DNA from: an uncultured Clostridia bacterium
GTDB taxonomy: Bacteria; Bacillota; Clostridia; Christensenellales; UBA1242
NCBI GenBank assembly: GCA_944377165.1
Contig: CALWEJ010000007.1
Span: 1 to 64,000 of the forward strand
Direction: 5' to 3'
DNA: 64,000 nt
Both the position numbers and the translations under genes were made by a program. Below the pieces are notes generated by a model, which was given only the letters and a program-made list of their open reading frames with translations, searched no databases and was not told the origin of the DNA. Below are positions 62,062 through 64,000 of the stretch, piece after piece (position 1 is the stretch's first letter; the number at the start of each line of letters is the position of its first letter).

Positions 62062-63750
62062 TTAAATTTTATGATTTTCTTTATACTGATTGCATTTTTC
62101 TTTTAGCGCTTTACCGATATTAATTCCGTCTTGCACTGCCCCCATTAGACGCGCAATTTCAAGTGACAAGTCGTCGTTAGATAAAACTGTTGCGCGTGTG
62201 TGAGTGGTAGTTTTATCACTAAATTTTTCTACTTTAATGTTAGTATCTGCCATAGCGCATATTTGTGGTAAATGCGAAACAGCAATGATTTGTTTATTGT
62301 TGCTTAACCTTGCCATATACTCAGCAACAACCATTGCAATATGTCCGCTAAGTCCGCTATCAATTTCGTCAAAAACTATTGTTTCTATTTCGTCAACGGC
62401 GCTAACTACAATTTTATACGCGAGCATTACTCTGCTCATTTCTCCGCCCGACACGACTTTATTAAGCGGTTTTAATTCAAAACCTAAATTCGAACTAAAC
62501 AAAAATTCTACGTGGTCATAGCCTGAATATGAATAACGTTCACTAATTTTACTAAACTCAACGTCCATACGTGCATTCGGCATACCAAGTGTCTTTAATT
62601 CGCTCTCTATTGCCTTAGATAGTTTAGTCGCGGACTCTTTTCTGATTTTGCTTAATTTAGATTGTAAATTATCTATTTCTTCTAGTAAATTCTCTTTCTT
62701 TTCTGATAGCGCGCGGTACTGCTCCTCACTATGAATAAGGTTATCTAATTTATTGTTTGCATTGTTAAGATAGTCCACCATACTAGAATAATCACCGCCG
62801 TATTTTCTAAATAAGGACTTAATAAAATCGATTCGTGAATCAATAAAATTAAATCTTTCTTCGTCGAAAACATTTGACTGTAAATCGTCTAAGATTGTCG
62901 CATTAATATCTTCTAACTCGATGACCATGCTTTCTATTCGCTTTGCTAATTCTTCATAATGCGAATTAATGTCTGACAATGCTTGAATGTTTTTCAGCGC
63001 GTTATTCATTAATTCTATCGCACTTTCAGAAAACAAATTCTTCGCACTCGACGAATATGCTGATTGAAGCGAATTGTTTATTTTTTCGAATTGTTGCATA
63101 GTGCGTTTCTCTGTAAGTAAATTCTCTAATTCGTTTTCCTTAATATCCGCTTTGTTAATTTCGTCTATTTGATACGTATAAAGGTCTATTAAATTCTGCT
63201 TTTCACTTTCGCTTCCGCCTAGTGCTTTTATTCCGCTTTCTACCGATTTTAATTGATTAATTTTTTCGCCTAAGTCTTCTAAAAGTTTATCAGTATTTTT
63301 ACTAAATAAATCAATGATTTTTAATTGATAATCGTTATCTAAAATCGCTAAATGCTCGCTTTGTCCGTGAATATCAACTAACCTAGAACAAATCTTTTTA
63401 ACACTAGCAATAGGTACTAGCGACCCATTAATCTTACATATATTTTTGCCATTAAGGTCTAATTCGCGTGAAATAAATAATTCATCTTCGCACGAAATAT
63501 CAAGTTCGTTTTTCACAAATTCTATATGCGAAGGTAAAAGGTTTGTAAAGATTGCTTCCACACGCATCTTATCTTTGCCTGAGCGAATAAGTGACCTATC
63601 CGCCCTACCGCCGAATACAAAACTGAGCGAGTCTAACATTATACTTTTACCCGCTCCAGTCTCTCCACTAATTACATTAAGTTTTCCGTCGAAATTAAGT
63701 GTCGCACTATCTATAAGCGCAACATTTTCAATCTTCAAAGTTTGTAGCAT
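62062..63750 (-). CDS. recN: DNA repair protein RecN
   Basis: A 562-residue SMC-like repair ATPase. The N-terminal Walker A is GETGAGKSI (residues 29-37). Long coiled coils (about 150-370) follow, then the signature VSGGEMSRVMLAYKI and Walker B VFDEIDSGLSG. It acts in double-strand-break repair. Its ATG overlaps the last base of the recA stop (TAATG), so the two are translationally coupled. Confidence 0.95.
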   Translation of the reverse strand: MLQTLKIENVALIDSATLNFDGKLNVISGETGAGKSIMLDSLSFVFGGRADRSLIRSGKDKMRVEAIFTNLLPSHIEFVKNELDISCEDELFISRELDLNGKNICKINGSLVPIASVKKICSRLVDIHGQSEHLAILDNDYQLKIIDLFSKNTDKLLEDLGEKINQLKSVESGIKALGGSESEKQNLIDLYTYQIDEINKADIKENELENLLTEKRTMQQFEKINNSLQSAYSSSAKNLFSESAIELMNNALKNIQALSDINSHYEELAKRIESMVIELEDINATILDDLQSNVFDEERFNFIDSRIDFIKSLFRKYGGDYSSMVDYLNNANNKLDNLIHSEEQYRALSEKKENLLEEIDNLQSKLSKIRKESATKLSKAIESELKTLGMPNARMDVEFSKISERYSYSGYDHVEFLFSSNLGFELKPLNKVVSGGEMSRVMLAYKIVVSAVDEIETIVFDEIDSGLSGHIAMVVAEYMARLSNNKQIIAVSHLPQICAMADTNIKVEKFSDKTTTHTRATVLSNDDLSLEIARLMGAVQDGINIGKALKEKCNQYKENHKI

Positions 63751-64000
63751 TATTTAACCAATTTCTCTCTAACTTTTGCGTCAATTTCGTCTGCAATTTC
63801 AGGGTGTGACTGCAAATATGCTTTAACATTTTCTTTACCCTGACCAATCTTATCTCCGTTATAACTGAACCACGAACCGCTCTTTTCAACAATACCCATA
63901 TCTATAGCCGAATCAATTAAACAGCCAAGGATAGAAATACCTTCTCCATACATAATATCAAATTCAGCAGTCTTGAACGGAGGAGCAACCTTATTCTTAA
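63750..64000 (-). CDS. recA: Recombinase RecA, C-terminal part
   Basis: Partial: the last 83 codons, running off the right edge. The visible part begins with [22 protein letters not shown], the conserved RecA segment around the LexA/DNA-binding region, and includes [22 protein letters not shown], then the C-terminal VREKLVK. Long acidic C-terminal tails are absent. The ATG inside the visible portion is not the true start. Genes recA-recN form one unit. Confidence 0.95.
   Translation of the reverse strand, partial: KNKVAPPFKTAEFDIMYGEGISILGCLIDSAIDMGIVEKSGSWFSYNGDKIGQGKENVKAYLQSHPEIADEIDAKVREKLVK

Noticed and set aside
1..64000. CRISPR array, rRNA operon or intact insertion sequence
   Set aside because: No regularly spaced repeats, rRNA signatures or transposase frames were found on either strand.

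Overview
The window comes from a low-G+C, AT-rich anaerobe of the Bacillota (Firmicutes), probably a gut-type Clostridia relative. Evidence: an oxygen-sensitive anaerobic ribonucleotide reductase with its radical-SAM activase (NrdD/NrdG), formate-tetrahydrofolate ligase, an 8Fe ferredoxin, an iron-containing alcohol dehydrogenase, TagGH-like polymer export and standard AAGGAGG ribosome sites. Genes read with the standard code (TGA used as stop). Identification below genus level is not possible from this sequence.

Layout. (1) 1-4.4 kb looks like accessory, horizontally acquired DNA: two RBBP9/YdeN-type serine hydrolases around a methyltransferase, an IDI-like Nudix enzyme and a BRO/DinD-type phage protein. 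It ends at the 3' half of a tRNA-Ile(GAT) gene, followed by a second decayed copy; these look like attachment-site scars. (2) 4.4-9.0 kb holds a gamma-glutamylcyclotransferase/PuuD-like amidotransferase fusion bounded by short inverted repeats, a PurA paralogue with PurZ-like active-site changes, an ADP-ribose-pyrophosphatase-type Nudix enzyme and a HAD phosphatase. It reads as a nucleotide-modification or nucleotide-clearing module and is my best candidate for an undescribed system. (3) 9.2-10.7 kb is a scar: a broken BspA-like leucine-rich-repeat gene abutting the last 30 codons of a cytidylate-kinase-like gene. (4) 11-17.6 kb is a surface polysaccharide locus (GT2, Wzy-like polymerase, GT4, and a convergent ABC exporter). 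(5) 17.8-24.6 kb is metabolic: Fhs, a xylose-isomerase-like barrel protein and an alcohol dehydrogenase/FIST/aldehyde dehydrogenase operon. (6) 24.8-36.4 kb holds small regulators, DegV proteins, TetR, RlmD-like methyltransferase, a Crp/Fnr regulator and nrdDG. (7) 37-50.6 kb is mostly housekeeping on the minus strand: gyrB-gyrA, metG, and a long operon typA-dnaB-yqeY-dtd with small unknown genes and an apparent WapI-type immunity gene inserted. (8) 51-64 kb: HU, an AT-hook membrane protein, trxB translationally coupled to a 2057-residue surface protein and two YcxB-like proteins, ferredoxin, a frameshifted SLOG gene, and recA-recN at the right edge.

A pattern crosses regions. Most genes that start a transcript and lack a Shine-Dalgarno sequence have a sigma-70-type -10 hexamer ending exactly 6 bases before the ATG. 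I find this at eight genes: the IDI-like Nudix gene, the PurZ-like gene, GT4, the zinc-ribbon membrane protein, YigZ, TetR, TrxB and SLOG. Transcription would begin at or next to the start codon, so these mRNAs should be leaderless. Genes inside operons keep normal ribosome sites. No CRISPR array, complete tRNA, rRNA or complete insertion sequence was seen.
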